64,000 bases of DNA. It comes from an uncultured Draconibacterium sp. (GTDB lineage Bacteria > Bacteroidota > Bacteroidia > Bacteroidales > Prolixibacteraceae). Numbering within the stretch: the stretch's first letter is position 1; the number at the start of each line of letters is the position of its first letter. The notes under the pieces were generated by a model that was given only the letters and a program-made list of their open reading frames with translations, made no database searches and was not told where the DNA came from. Where the stretch lies: assembly GCF_963676815.1 (NCBI RefSeq), contig NZ_OY781365.1, forward strand, positions 992,001 through 1,056,000. Reading direction: 5' to 3'. This document shows positions 1 to 8,572 of this stretch, piece after piece. A program made the translations under genes and the position numbers.

Positions 1-1164
1 ACGAATAGTATCGAAGAAGTTTTTATTGATTTGAGTATATCCAAGTTTCTCGATTTCAACGGCAAGAAAAGCAGCAATATTGTGGATACGTTCAGCAATT
101 CCGATAATGCCATCAGGGCCGTGATAAACTCCAAAAAATCCGGCCATAATAGCCAATAAAGCCTGCGCTGTGCAGATATTCGATGTTGCTTTTTCGCGTT
201 TAATATGTTGCTCGCGGGTTTGCAGCGCCATGCGCAGTGCCCGGTTGCCATGCATATCTTTGGTAACCCCAATAATACGGCCCGGCATATTTCGTTTGTA
301 AGCCTCTTTTGCCGTGAAGAATGCCGCGTGCGGGCCACCGTATCCCATCGGAACTCCAAATCGTTGCGAGTTACCGAAAACAATATCAGCCCCCCACTCT
401 CCCGGAGGAGTAAGAATTGCCAGCGACATTAAATCGGCAGCAACTGCTACCTTTATTTCTTTTTCATGCGCCTGCTCAACAAGTTCTGCATAATCTAATA
501 TTTCGCCATCTGCATTCGGATATTGAACGATTACTCCAAACACATTTTCGTCAAACACAAATTCGTCTTTGGGCTGAATTTTTAATTCAAAGCCAAGCGG
601 AAGTGCACGTGTATTTAATACATCGTGTGTTTGCGGCCACATTTTGCTGTCAACCAAAATGGTATTTACACCGGCTTTTACCATTTTCCGCGATCGCAGG
701 TTAGCCATCATCACCATCGCTTCGGCAGCTGCAGTAGCTTCATCAAGTAACGATGCATTGGCAATGTCCATTCCGGTTAAACCGCAAACCATTGTCTGAA
801 AGTTTAACAGCGCCTCCAGTCGTCCCTGCGAAATTTCGGCCTGGTATGGTGTGTAAGAAGTGTACCAAACCGGATTTTCAAGTACATTACGCAAGACCAC
901 TGCAGGAGTAATCGTATCGTAATATCCCATTCCGATGTAGGTATTGAATACTTTATTTTTAGAAGCCAGTTCCAGAATTCGGCGGAAATATTTCCGTTCC
1001 GACAAACCTTCTTTCAATTTTAAAGGTTGCTTTAACCTGATCGTTGAAGGCACTGTTTGTTCAAGCAGTTCGTCCATCGATGAAACACCAACAGAATCAA
1101 GCATTTCGGCAACTTCTAAACCTCGTGGGCCATTGTGGCGGGTGACAAATCTATCCTGAGACAT
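1..1164 (-). CDS. gcvP: Glycine dehydrogenase (P-protein), N-terminal 388 residues, gene runs off the window
   Basis: P-protein of the glycine cleavage system, a cytosolic PLP enzyme that decarboxylates glycine and passes the aminomethyl group to lipoyl-GcvH. Translating the minus strand from the ATG at 1164 gives MSQDRFVTRHNGP and stays open to base 1. Typical P-protein stretches are visible: IGMGYYDT, NPVWYTSYTPYQAEISQGR, a GLTGMDIANASLLDEATAAAEA region, and GVPMGYGGPHAAFF. The family is usually about 950 residues, so only the N-terminal half is here; the PLP lysine lies in the missing part. A possible weak promoter (TTTT, 19 bp, TATACTTG) sits at about 1195-1225. The start is fixed by the family N-terminus. 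Identification is secure. Confidence 0.95.
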   Translation of the reverse strand, partial: MSQDRFVTRHNGPRGLEVAEMLDSVGVSSMDELLEQTVPSTIRLKQPLKLKEGLSERKYFRRILELASKNKVFNTYIGMGYYDTITPAVVLRNVLENPVWYTSYTPYQAEISQGRLEALLNFQTMVCGLTGMDIANASLLDEATAAAEAMVMMANLRSRKMVKAGVNTILVDSKMWPQTHDVLNTRALPLGFELKIQPKDEFVFDENVFGVIVQYPNADGEILDYAELVEQAHEKEIKVAVAADLMSLAILTPPGEWGADIVFGNSQRFGVPMGYGGPHAAFFTAKEAYKRNMPGRIIGVTKDMHGNRALRMALQTREQHIKREKATSNICTAQALLAIMAGFFGVYHGPDGIIGIAERIHNIAAFLAVEIEKLGYTQINKNFFDTIR

Positions 1165-1255
1165 TCGAAATATTTATTTATAGTGAATTTTTTGCAAGTA
1201 TATAAACTGAACGGATTTAAAAAAATGATTTTAAACCATTTTAACCCGTTTACAT

Positions 1256-1897
1256 TCAGGTTAAAAACGGATTGTTCTCTTTTTCAAATCCGAGTGTGGT
1301 TTCCGGGCCGTGTCCACAGTAAACTTTTGTATCGTTTGGTAGCGGGAAAAGTTTTTCTTTAATGTTGGTTATCAAGGTATCAAAATCGCCACCGGGCAAG
1401 TCGGTCCGGCCAATGCTGCCATAAAACAATACATCGCCGGCAATTATAAACTTATCGGCTTTACTGTAAAAAACAACGTGACCGGGAGCGTGGCCGGGAA
1501 CATGAATAACTTCAAGTTTTGCTTCGCCAAACTCTATCGTCTGTCCCTCTTCAATAAACTCATCAATAGGTTTTACTGGCTTCACATCAAAACCAAACAT
1601 TTTACCCTGATCAACAGCTTTCTCAACCCAAAAAGCATCGTCGGCATGAGCGAACAGCGGAATTTTAAATTCATCGCGAATAAAATCAACGCCCATTATA
1701 TGATCGAAATGGCAATGTGTATTGATAACCTTTACGGGTTTCAGCTCATTTTTTTCAATGTAATATTTTAACTCATCGTGCTCTTCTCCGTAATAAAACC
1801 CGGGATCGATAATTACACATTCTTTTGTTTCTTCATCGCTTAATACGAAGCTGTTTTCGGCCAATGGGTTTACTACAAACTTTTCAACTTTTATCAT
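1256..1897 (-). CDS. Metallo-beta-lactamase-fold hydrolase (glyoxalase II-like)
   Basis: A 213-residue cytosolic MBL-fold hydrolase. The zinc motif THCHFDH is at residues 60-66, followed by GHAPGH, AGDVLF and CGHGPET, so every usual metal ligand of the GloB-like group is present. This group hydrolyses thioesters such as S-lactoylglutathione or related small substrates; the true substrate cannot be read from sequence. It lacks the C-terminal helical domain of classical glyoxalase II, which is about 250 residues. It starts 3 bp after the stop of the upstream pcm gene, so the two are almost certainly co-transcribed. Confidence 0.85.
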   Translation of the reverse strand: MIKVEKFVVNPLAENSFVLSDEETKECVIIDPGFYYGEEHDELKYYIEKNELKPVKVINTHCHFDHIMGVDFIRDEFKIPLFAHADDAFWVEKAVDQGKMFGFDVKPVKPIDEFIEEGQTIEFGEAKLEVIHVPGHAPGHVVFYSKADKFIIAGDVLFYGSIGRTDLPGGDFDTLITNIKEKLFPLPNDTKVYCGHGPETTLGFEKENNPFLT

Positions 1898-1900
1898 TTC

Positions 1901-2551
1901 TCAGAAATTTACGGTTCCTTTTAAAAGAGGAACAAAAACAAAGCCTCCATGTTTTTTCATTGTGAAATCATTTTCGCCGCTTCGAATAATCTCGCACATA
2001 TCCTGGTGCTTATCGTTACCCACGGGAACTACGAGTTTGCCTCCTATTTTTAGTTGCATCTTTAAATCGGGCGGAACAACAGGTGCACCTGCTGTAACCA
2101 ATATCTTATCAAAAGGAGCAAAATCGGGAAGGCCTTTATAGCCGTCGCCAAAAAAACAGGCGGGCTTGTAGCCAATTGATGGCAAAAATTTATGTGTTTT
2201 TACATACAACTCTTTTTGGCGTTCTATGGTAAAAACTTTGGCTCCCATTTCAACCAAAACAGCAGCCTGGTAACCCGATCCGGTTCCAATTTCCAACACT
2301 TTTTCGCCCTTTTTTACATCAAGCAGTTGCGTTTGAAAACCGACTGTGTAGGGTTGCGAAATGGTTTGCCCCGCACCAATTGGAAAGGCCTGATCTTTAT
2401 AAGCAAAGTTTATAAAACCACTATCCATAAATAAATGCCTTGGCACATTTCCAATTGCTGCCAAAACAGCTTCGTTGCGAATACCTTTAACTTTTAGTCC
2501 ATCGACCAAACGTTTACGAAGCCCTTTATGTCGTGATGTTTCGTTTACCAT
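1901..2551 (-). CDS. pcm: Protein-L-isoaspartate O-methyltransferase
   Basis: SAM-dependent repair enzyme that methylates L-isoaspartyl residues in damaged proteins. The SAM-binding motif EIGTGSGYQ is near residue 87, preceded by the family signature GAGQTISQPYTV and followed by a GDGYKGLPD segment. The open frame extends upstream to an ATG at 2572, but that would lie in a good -7 box (revcomp TAATTTTG at 2570-2577). I therefore place the start at 2551 (MVNETSRHKG), giving 216 residues, the normal family length. First gene of a two-gene operon with the MBL hydrolase. Confidence 0.9.
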   Translation of the reverse strand: MVNETSRHKGLRKRLVDGLKVKGIRNEAVLAAIGNVPRHLFMDSGFINFAYKDQAFPIGAGQTISQPYTVGFQTQLLDVKKGEKVLEIGTGSGYQAAVLVEMGAKVFTIERQKELYVKTHKFLPSIGYKPACFFGDGYKGLPDFAPFDKILVTAGAPVVPPDLKMQLKIGGKLVVPVGNDKHQDMCEIIRSGENDFTMKKHGGFVFVPLLKGTVNF

Positions 2552-2569
2552 TTTTTCGTCGTCGAAACA

Positions 2570-2577
2570 CAAAATTA
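2570..2577 (-). promoter_or_regulatory. -7 box of the pcm promoter
   Basis: On the minus strand this reads TAATTTTG, matching the Bacteroidota TAnnTTTG -7 element. A GTTG (plus strand CAAC at 2596-2599) lies 18 bp upstream as a candidate -33 box. Transcription would start near 2563, which supports translation from 2551 rather than 2572. Confidence 0.45.
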
Positions 2578-2679
2578 ATCGAATATACTTACCATCAACC
2601 GTTGCTGCACATAATGAATATTAACATTTAACGTTGATAAATTAACATCTGCACTATTAAAAGATGTTTGGCTGAATTC

Positions 2680-2687
2680 TATATTTG
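2680..2687 (+). promoter_or_regulatory. -7 box upstream of the Gfo/Idh-like gene
   Basis: TATATTTG matches TAnnTTTG and lies 26 bp before the ATG at 2714. I see no good -33 TTTG at the expected spacing, so confidence is limited. Confidence 0.35.
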
Positions 2688-2713
2688 CATAGAAACCATT
2701 TAAATAGCGCAAT

Positions 2714-3577
2714 ATGCTGAATGTTGGATTAATTGGGAACACCGGAATTCTTGAGCCATTTGTATTGGAAATCAAGAAGAATACCCAGATCAATATTATT
2801 GGGAAAGCATCTGTTGGATCGAGCGAAGAACTGACCGGTTTTCATTATTCAATACCCGAATTTAACAGGGTTGAATTAATTGAACGTGCCGACGTGATTA
2901 TTATGGATAACTCGACGCCTATGCCTTTTAAATTCATGCGCGAGATTATAAAAAAATCGAAACACATTTTTTGCGCAGAATATCCCGATTTAACCATCGA
3001 CGAATGTACCGAATTGAATAAACTGATAAACGAATCGCGATCGGTGGTACAGGTTACAAACCCGTATTTTTTCTCGCCCGCCATTCAATGGGTAAATAAA
3101 AACATTAAAACACCGGCATTTATCGATTACAGTAACTTTGAGCGCGATGTAACCGAAAAGAAATCGTTATACCCCATGTTGCTTATGCTTTTGGGTGTTA
3201 CAGGCATTTCTCCCAAAAAAATTGGTGCCATAACTTTTCCGGGCTTTAACAACTCTGAATTTACCAACGTTCGTCTTGAGTTTGGAGATGCATCGGTTGT
3301 TAACTTGAATTTTGGCAAGCTTGAATCGCTGAAAAATTTTAAAGTCAGAATTTATTCCGACAACCAGTTTGCTACTTTCAATTTTAGCAAGGAAAAATTT
3401 CTTTCCGATAATAAAACCATTGAATTTGATGATGACTGTTTGATAAACGAGCTAGATATTTTTATTCAGGCAATTGAAGGAAAGATTAAAAAGATATCGA
3501 CGCTCGATGATTATTTAATTGCCATGCACGTGGCACAAAAGATCAATAAAAAGATCGCACAGTTTTCTATTCATTAG
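2714..3577 (+). CDS. Gfo/Idh/MocA-like NAD(P)-binding protein
   Basis: A 287-residue protein opening with a short Rossmann motif (GLIGNTGI, residues 5-12), then a segment typical of the Gfo/Idh/MocA fold (EADVI-like ERADVIIMDNSTPMP) and a C-terminal alpha/beta region ending in a family-like helix (DDYLIAMHVAQKI). It is shorter than usual family members (330-400 residues), and I do not see the EKP motif with its catalytic lysine; the matching position reads AEYPDLT. It may be a divergent or non-catalytic member. It is transcribed toward the sugar transferase gene with a 91-bp gap that holds its own -7 box. The substrate is unknown. Confidence 0.6.
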   Translation: MLNVGLIGNTGILEPFVLEIKKNTQINIIGKASVGSSEELTGFHYSIPEFNRVELIERADVIIMDNSTPMPFKFMREIIKKSKHIFCAEYPDLTIDECTELNKLINESRSVVQVTNPYFFSPAIQWVNKNIKTPAFIDYSNFERDVTEKKSLYPMLLMLLGVTGISPKKIGAITFPGFNNSEFTNVRLEFGDASVVNLNFGKLESLKNFKVRIYSDNQFATFNFSKEKFLSDNKTIEFDDDCLINELDIFIQAIEGKIKKISTLDDYLIAMHVAQKINKKIAQFSIH

Positions 3578-3591
3578 TAACAATAAAAAAC

Positions 3592-3599
3592 TACTTTTG
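3592..3599 (+). promoter_or_regulatory. -7 box upstream of the sugar transferase gene
   Basis: TACTTTTG matches TAnnTTTG exactly, 69 bp before the ATG at 3669. The -33 element is unclear. Confidence 0.4.
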
Positions 3600-3668
3600 C
3601 CGCAATATTTTGCATTACAGGACGTTTAAAATGTGATTGTAAAAACGACCTGACTTAATCGCTTGTTC

Positions 3669-5087
3669 ATGAATAAATCGTGGCAAACAGCCAAATATTT
3701 ATTTTTCGATTTTTTTGCCGCAGCACTTGCCTGGGCTGCTTTTTTTGTATACCGAAAAGAAATTATTGAGCCCCAATACTTTAACGGATGGGATGTTCCT
3801 TTTGAGCTCACGCCGCAATTCTATTTGGGGTTGCTGGTCATCCCCGCTTTCTGGATAACATTTTACTACATTGTTGGCTTTTACAACAATATTTATCGAC
3901 GTTCGCGCCTCCTTGAACTAGGGCAAACATTTTTTACTTCGGTAGTTGGTGTTGTTATTATCTTCTTTGCATTTCTGCTGGACGACTGGATTGGCTCGTA
4001 TAAAAACTACTACAACCTGGTTTTTACGCTGTTTGCATTACATTTTTCACTCACCTATATTTTTCGCCTGATACTTACCACACAAACCATTCACAAAATT
4101 CATAAACGAAAAATTGGCTTTAACACGCTGATTATCGGCAGCAACGAAAAAGCGCTGAAGGTGTACAACGAAATGATGAGCCAGGTAAGGCCGGCAGGAA
4201 ATAAATTTGTTGGATTTATTGAACTTGATGAAAATAGCAACTCCGTGTTGAGCGAAAAATTGCCGATGCTTGGACACATAAACGACATTATCGACATATT
4301 GGACAATGAAAATATTGAAGAAGTAATTCTGGCTTTGGAAACCCGTGAGCACGATCAACTTAGCGAGATTCTGACAATTATAGAAAACAGGCAAATTACT
4401 ATTTGGGGCATTCCTGATTTGTATGATTTGCTTTCGAGCATGACAAAAACCAACACCATTTTTGGAAGCCCGCTAATAAAAATCAGCAACGGATTAATGC
4501 CCGGCTGGCAGGAAAACATGAAGCGCTTGCTCGATGTTTTATTTTCGGTTATTGCAGTGGTAATTTTCTTTCCGGTATTTATTGTATTGGCAGTAATAAT
4601 CTGCACTACCTCAAAAGGGCCGGTTATATACAAGCAACAAAGAATAGGGCGTTACGGAAAACCATTTTATATTTATAAACTCAGAAGTATGGTTGCCGAA
4701 GCCGAAAATGGATCGCCTGCCCTGTCATCGGAAAACGATTCGCGAATTACACCAATCGGGCGTTTCCTGCGAAAGACTCATTTAGATGAAATTCCACAGT
4801 TTTTTAATGTAATTATGGGAACGATGTCGCTGGTTGGGCCGCGGCCGGAGCGTGATTTCTACATAAAACAAATAATAAAACGAGCACCACACTACACACA
4901 CCTGCACAAACTGCGCCCGGGAATTACTTCGTGGGGACAGGTAAAATATGGTTATGCATCGAATGTTGATGAGATGCTGGAACGACTAACTTACGATATG
5001 ATGTATCTGAAAAATATTTCGTTGTATATCGACTTTAAAATACTGATTTACACCATAATGGTTAGCGTAAAAGGAAACGGAAAATAA
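3669..5087 (+). CDS. Polyprenyl-phosphate sugar-1-phosphate transferase (exopolysaccharide initiating enzyme)
   Basis: Integral membrane enzyme that transfers a sugar-1-phosphate from a nucleotide sugar to undecaprenyl phosphate, the first step of exopolysaccharide or O-antigen units. The N-terminal third has about four hydrophobic segments, then a CoA-binding-like Rossmann domain (TLIIGSNEKALKVYNE), another membrane helix (VLFSVIAVVIFFPVFIVLAV) and the Bac_transf catalytic domain with QQRIGRYGKPFYIYKLRSM, HLDEIPQFFNV and GTMSLVGPRPERDFY. About 472 residues, the normal length for the WbaP/EpsE-like class. The start is the ATG at 3669; an in-frame TTG two codons earlier is less likely. No other glycan genes are adjacent. 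It is convergent with the gene ending at 5094. Confidence 0.9.
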   Translation: MNKSWQTAKYLFFDFFAAALAWAAFFVYRKEIIEPQYFNGWDVPFELTPQFYLGLLVIPAFWITFYYIVGFYNNIYRRSRLLELGQTFFTSVVGVVIIFFAFLLDDWIGSYKNYYNLVFTLFALHFSLTYIFRLILTTQTIHKIHKRKIGFNTLIIGSNEKALKVYNEMMSQVRPAGNKFVGFIELDENSNSVLSEKLPMLGHINDIIDILDNENIEEVILALETREHDQLSEILTIIENRQITIWGIPDLYDLLSSMTKTNTIFGSPLIKISNGLMPGWQENMKRLLDVLFSVIAVVIFFPVFIVLAVIICTTSKGPVIYKQQRIGRYGKPFYIYKLRSMVAEAENGSPALSSENDSRITPIGRFLRKTHLDEIPQFFNVIMGTMSLVGPRPERDFYIKQIIKRAPHYTHLHKLRPGITSWGQVKYGYASNVDEMLERLTYDMMYLKNISLYIDFKILIYTIMVSVKGNGK

Positions 5088-5093
5088 TCCAGA

Positions 5094-5411
5094 TTAAAAA
5101 CCAAAGTCAGCATCGCGTTCCACTCCCGCCACTCTTAATTTGTATTTCTTATACCACTTTTCTTTCCCCAGCTTTTGAGCCTGCAAATGTTTGGCATTTT
5201 GTTTCCAGCTCTTAATGGTTTCCAGACTCTCCCAGTACGAAACGGTAATTCCCAAATCTTCGCGGGCTGATTCTTCACCCAAAAAGTCGGGTTGTTGTTT
5301 GGCAATTTCCATCATTTGCCGGGCCATTTCGGCATATCCCTTATCATTCTCGTTTTGTAGAGTTGTAAAAATCACAGCATAGTAAGGTGGCTTTGGTGTA
5401 CTAGCAATCAT
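5094..5411 (-). CDS. Antibiotic biosynthesis monooxygenase (ABM)-like small protein
   Basis: About 105 residues when started at the ATG at 5411 (MIASTPKPPYYAVIFTT). It resembles the dimeric ferredoxin-like ABM fold: an opening beta strand (YYAVIFTTL), a helix (EMARQMMEIAKQQPDFLG), then ITVSYWESLETIKSWKQNAKHLQAQ. The start is supported by an ATGA overlap with the stop of the upstream thpR gene, meaning translational coupling; the longer open frame to 5507 would overlap thpR by 100 bp. ABM-fold proteins include monooxygenases and haem-degrading enzymes, but many have no known activity. Function is not assigned. Confidence 0.75.
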   Translation of the reverse strand: MIASTPKPPYYAVIFTTLQNENDKGYAEMARQMMEIAKQQPDFLGEESAREDLGITVSYWESLETIKSWKQNAKHLQAQKLGKEKWYKKYKLRVAGVERDADFGF

Positions 5412-5974
5412 TTTAGCTGAAATGTTTTTATAGGCCTGTATTCCGGGCCGGGTTGCTTTAAAATGCTTTGAAACAATATTATTTCTTTCACTTCTATTTT
5501 CTGGCATTCAACTGTCGGCATTTCATCCACAATAGAGAAAAACCGGTTTCTGTTTTCTACCGATTTTATGCGGCCTACAGTTAAATGTGGTCTGAACGCT
5601 TTTTGCTCTCCATCAAAACCACAGGCAACAACTTGCGCTTCAATTTCCGGCACCAGTTGCAACAATTCATCGGATTCGTTAAGTTTTATAAAGAGAACGC
5701 GTGGCTGGTTTTTGCTTTTAAAGTAGCCTGTTCCATTTAAGGTGATTTTAAATTTCGATTTATCAGAAAATAAATCCTCCAATCGATCAACCAATGCATA
5801 CAATTGCTCGCGTGTGGTATTACCAACAAAGCGTAGTGTTAAATGAAAATTCTCGGAATCAACCCAGTTTATACGGTCGTTTTTAAACAGTTTTTTTAAA
5901 TGCTGAAGCAACTTAATCACTTCATTGTTCGGAACTATTTTTATGGCAATGAAAGTTCTGATGTGTTCCCTCAT
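5408..5974 (-). CDS. thpR: RNA 2',3'-cyclic phosphodiesterase (2H family)
   Basis: Two-histidine phosphoesterase of the LigT/ThpR type, acting on 2',3'-cyclic ends of RNA. Both HxTx motifs are present: HLTLRF at residues 44-49 and HLTVGR near residue 133, with the usual spacing. Length from the ATG at 5974 (MREHIRTFIAIK) is 188 residues, normal for the family; the open frame from 5995 would overlap the upstream gene. Its start lies 1 bp after the stop of the DUF4294 gene and its TGA overlaps the next ATG, so three genes form a tight operon (DUF4294, thpR, ABM-like). Confidence 0.88.
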   Translation of the reverse strand: MREHIRTFIAIKIVPNNEVIKLLQHLKKLFKNDRINWVDSENFHLTLRFVGNTTREQLYALVDRLEDLFSDKSKFKITLNGTGYFKSKNQPRVLFIKLNESDELLQLVPEIEAQVVACGFDGEQKAFRPHLTVGRIKSVENRNRFFSIVDEMPTVECQKIEVKEIILFQSILKQPGPEYRPIKTFQLK

Positions 5975-5975
5975 T

Positions 5976-6560
5976 TTAGTAATATCCCAATTCAATTAAA
6001 GTTACAATTTCTTCCAGCACCTGGTCTTCTTCATCCGGATCGTAACCGGCTTTCAAATCATTTCTGAAAAGTTTGGCAATTCCCTGCCAAAAAGTAGCAC
6101 TAAACCCTCCCCTGAAATCTTTTATCAGACTATATGCAGTTCGCTCCGTTTCGCGATTTATTAGTTTCAACAAAATCCGACCATCCGAAATCGACCATTT
6201 TTTCAATTCATCTTTATGTTTGTCCAGCAATTCTTTTTCCAGCTGTTTCATCAATCGTCGTTGCTCTTTTCGCGTTTCCATAGCGTTGTATTCCGGCTCG
6301 TATTCTTTCAATAGTTCACGTGCTTCCACAGCCAGCGGATACACCTTTTTCACTTTCCTAATGTAGCGCGTGTAACGCCTGTATTGCCGGTTGTTTTTAA
6401 ATTCACGACCGGGAAAAACCGGGATTTCTTTAAGGTTCTTAAATATTATGGTATCGCCATCCTGAACATAGCCCATGTAAACATCGGAAGTATCGTTCTC
6501 CTGCGCTTCGGCAAGCCAGGCTCCCAACAATAAAAACGCTATAAAGACAATCCTTTTCAT
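5976..6560 (-). CDS. DUF4294 exported protein
   Basis: A 194-residue protein with a signal peptide (MKRIVFIAFLLLGAWLAEA, cleavage near AEA/Q), then a polar, highly charged body with a likely coiled-coil or helical stretch (ETRKEQRRLMKQLEKELLDKHKDELKK). It matches what I recall of the Bacteroidota family DUF4294 (GDTIIFKNLKEIPVFPGREFKN start; WQGIAKLF and DEEDQVLEEIVTLIE near the C-terminus). Predicted periplasmic. Function unknown. First gene of the DUF4294-thpR-ABM operon. Confidence 0.8.
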   Translation of the reverse strand: MKRIVFIAFLLLGAWLAEAQENDTSDVYMGYVQDGDTIIFKNLKEIPVFPGREFKNNRQYRRYTRYIRKVKKVYPLAVEARELLKEYEPEYNAMETRKEQRRLMKQLEKELLDKHKDELKKWSISDGRILLKLINRETERTAYSLIKDFRGGFSATFWQGIAKLFRNDLKAGYDPDEEDQVLEEIVTLIELGYY

Positions 6561-6630
6561 TAAAACATTTTTAGCAACATAAAAGTAGAACGAAATATTC
6601 GTTATTCAATTACAGACCATGCAAAGTTTA

Positions 6631-6638
6631 TATCTTTG
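6631..6638 (+). promoter_or_regulatory. -7 box of the arginine deiminase promoter
   Basis: TATCTTTG, a perfect TAnnTTTG match, 29 bp before the ATG at 6668. The -33 box is weak. Expected transcription start is near 6645. Confidence 0.45.
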
Positions 6639-6667
6639 ATCCGCTAAAACAAAAATTATACCTTGAT

Positions 6668-7927
6668 ATGAAAACATCGGTGCATTCAGAAATTGGCCAG
6701 TTGGAAGGCGTTATTATCCACACACCGGGTTCCGAAGTTGAAAATATGACGCCGGCAAATGCCGAAAGAGCCTTATACAGCGATATTTTAAATTTATCGA
6801 TCGCGTCAAACGAATATGCACAATTTGAAGGGGTTCTTAAGAAAGTATCGCAGGTATACCAGGTGAAAGAATTGCTCGCCGACATTTTAGCTATCGATGA
6901 AGTAAAGACAGAATTGCTGAAAGAAATTTGCATGACCGAGTACATCGACTCGTGTCAGCAATTACTCGACAATGATTCAAAAAACCTGGCAACAATGCTG
7001 ATTGAAGGTGTGGTGTTGGAGAAAAACAACCTAACCAACTACCTAAGCAACGAGCGTTTTTTATTGAGGCCTTTGCACAACCTGTTTTTCACTCGCGACT
7101 CGGCAATGGCAATGAATGACAATATGCTTATCGGGAAAATGGCGAACCCGGTGCGCGAGCGGGAATCGCTTATAATGGAGGCCATTTACAAATACCACCC
7201 AACCATTGAAAGCCACGTTCTAAATCCGGCAAAGCCCGATTCGAACATAATGGTTAACCGAAAATCGATGGTGGAAGGCGGCGATGTACAAATTGCCCGC
7301 GACGATATTTTTGTTATCGGGACCGGAGTGAGGACCAGCACGCAGGGCATTGATTTTATCATTGAAAACATAAAAAAACAGAACAAAGAAAAACAACACA
7401 TTATCGTTCAGGAACTGCCCGAAACACCTGAATCGTTTATTCACCTCGATATGGTTTTCACTTTTCTAAATACCTATGAATGTATGGTTTATCCACCCGT
7501 AATTTTTGGAATGAGCCGTTTTAAAACCATTCATATTGAAATAGAAAACGGAGAAGTAAGTCGTATCGAGGAAATGCCAAACCTGCCAAAAGCGCTGAAA
7601 AAGCTGGGCATCGATTTAAAACCAATTTCGTGTGGCGGCAACAGCGACGAATGGATTCAGGAGCGCGAACAATGGCACAGCGGAGCTAATTTTTTAGCTT
7701 TTGCACCAGGTAAAATAATTGGTTACCAACGCAACGTACACACCATCGAAGAACTGAACAATAACGGCTACGAAGTAGTTGCAGCCACCGACATGATTAC
7801 AGGAAAAGTATCGGTTGACGACTACAAAAAATGTGTTGTAACCATTGCCGGGTCGGAACTGGCTCGAGGTGGTGGCGGTGCACGTTGTATGTCGCAGCCA
7901 TTCAGAAGAGCCGCAGTGAACTGGTAG
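6668..7927 (+). CDS. arcA: Arginine deiminase
   Basis: Hydrolyses arginine to citrulline and ammonia in the cytosol. The 419-residue protein has the family features: VIIHTPGSEVENMTP at the N-terminus, FTRDS (residues about 141-145), VEGGDV, FIHLDMVFT and the C-terminal GGGGARCMSQP with the nucleophilic Cys at 407. Length is typical (about 410). No arcB, arcC or arcD lies beside it, so it is a solitary gene rather than a classical ADI operon; its role may be nitrogen scavenging or pH response. It is followed after 24 bp by the RNA methyltransferase gene, possibly co-transcribed. Confidence 0.95.
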   Translation: MKTSVHSEIGQLEGVIIHTPGSEVENMTPANAERALYSDILNLSIASNEYAQFEGVLKKVSQVYQVKELLADILAIDEVKTELLKEICMTEYIDSCQQLLDNDSKNLATMLIEGVVLEKNNLTNYLSNERFLLRPLHNLFFTRDSAMAMNDNMLIGKMANPVRERESLIMEAIYKYHPTIESHVLNPAKPDSNIMVNRKSMVEGGDVQIARDDIFVIGTGVRTSTQGIDFIIENIKKQNKEKQHIIVQELPETPESFIHLDMVFTFLNTYECMVYPPVIFGMSRFKTIHIEIENGEVSRIEEMPNLPKALKKLGIDLKPISCGGNSDEWIQEREQWHSGANFLAFAPGKIIGYQRNVHTIEELNNNGYEVVAATDMITGKVSVDDYKKCVVTIAGSELARGGGGARCMSQPFRRAAVNW

Positions 7928-7951
7928 AATTACAACGAAACGAAAAGATTT

Positions 7952-8488
7952 ATGCGCAAACTCAGAAATATAGAACTTGGCCGTTTAAGCGTTGAGGAAT
8001 ACAAACAATCGACAAAAACACCCATTGTTGTGGTGCTTGATAATATCAGAAGCTGCAACAACATTGGGTCGGTGTTCCGCACCTCGGATGCGTTGCTGAT
8101 TAATAAAATATACCTGTGCGGAATTACAGCTACACCACCGAACAACGAAATCCGTAAAACTGCACTTGACGCCGAAAAATCGGTTGACTGGGAATATTTT
8201 GAGCACACCGAAGAAGTAGTTAAGAACTTGCAACAAGATGGTTTTAAAGTTTATGCCATAGAACAAGTGGAAAACAGTATAATGCTACCCGATTTTCACC
8301 CTGCCGATGATGAAAAAGTAGCCTTGGTTTTTGGAAACGAAGTGAAAGGCGTTAAACAAAGTGTGGTCGACCTTTGCAATGGCAGTATTGAAATTCCGCA
8401 ATACGGCACCAAACATTCTTTCAATATTTCGGTTAGTGCCGGAATTGTTTTGTGGGACATTTTTCAAAAAATTGATTCGCGTAAATAA
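7952..8488 (+). CDS. TrmH/SpoU-family RNA 2'-O-methyltransferase
   Basis: SPOUT-fold methyltransferase, 178 residues. The three motifs are present: NIRSCNNIGSVFRTSDA (motif 1, with the catalytic Arg), VALVFGNEVKGV (motif 2) and IEIPQYGTKHSFNISVSAGI (motif 3, SAM-binding knot). It lacks the N-terminal substrate-binding domain of rRNA Gm2251-type enzymes, so the target may be tRNA or rRNA and cannot be decided. The ATG at 7952 is the natural start. Cytosolic. Confidence 0.88.
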   Translation: MRKLRNIELGRLSVEEYKQSTKTPIVVVLDNIRSCNNIGSVFRTSDALLINKIYLCGITATPPNNEIRKTALDAEKSVDWEYFEHTEEVVKNLQQDGFKVYAIEQVENSIMLPDFHPADDEKVALVFGNEVKGVKQSVVDLCNGSIEIPQYGTKHSFNISVSAGIVLWDIFQKIDSRK

Positions 8489-8518
8489 TTACTGATTATT
8501 GGAGATCGGCCCCACACT

Positions 8519-8550
8519 TTTGTTACATTTCAAACATTTCCTTATTTTTA
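8519..8550 (+). promoter_or_regulatory. Candidate promoter for the DUF2851 gene
   Basis: TTTG at 8519-8522, then 20 bp, then TATTTTTA at 8543-8550 (one mismatch to TAnnTTTG). The ATG follows at 8573. Both elements and the spacing fit the Bacteroidota consensus. Confidence 0.4.
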
Positions 8551-8572
8551 GGAAAAACAAAAACATTCCCAA

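Noticed and set aside
2552..2572. Upstream ATG of pcm at 2572
   Set aside because: It would lie within the predicted -7 box and add residues not typical of the family.
4047..4394. Long open frame opposite the sugar transferase gene
   Set aside because: Antisense shadow of a well-supported gene, with no family features. The same applies to other opposite-strand frames throughout the window.
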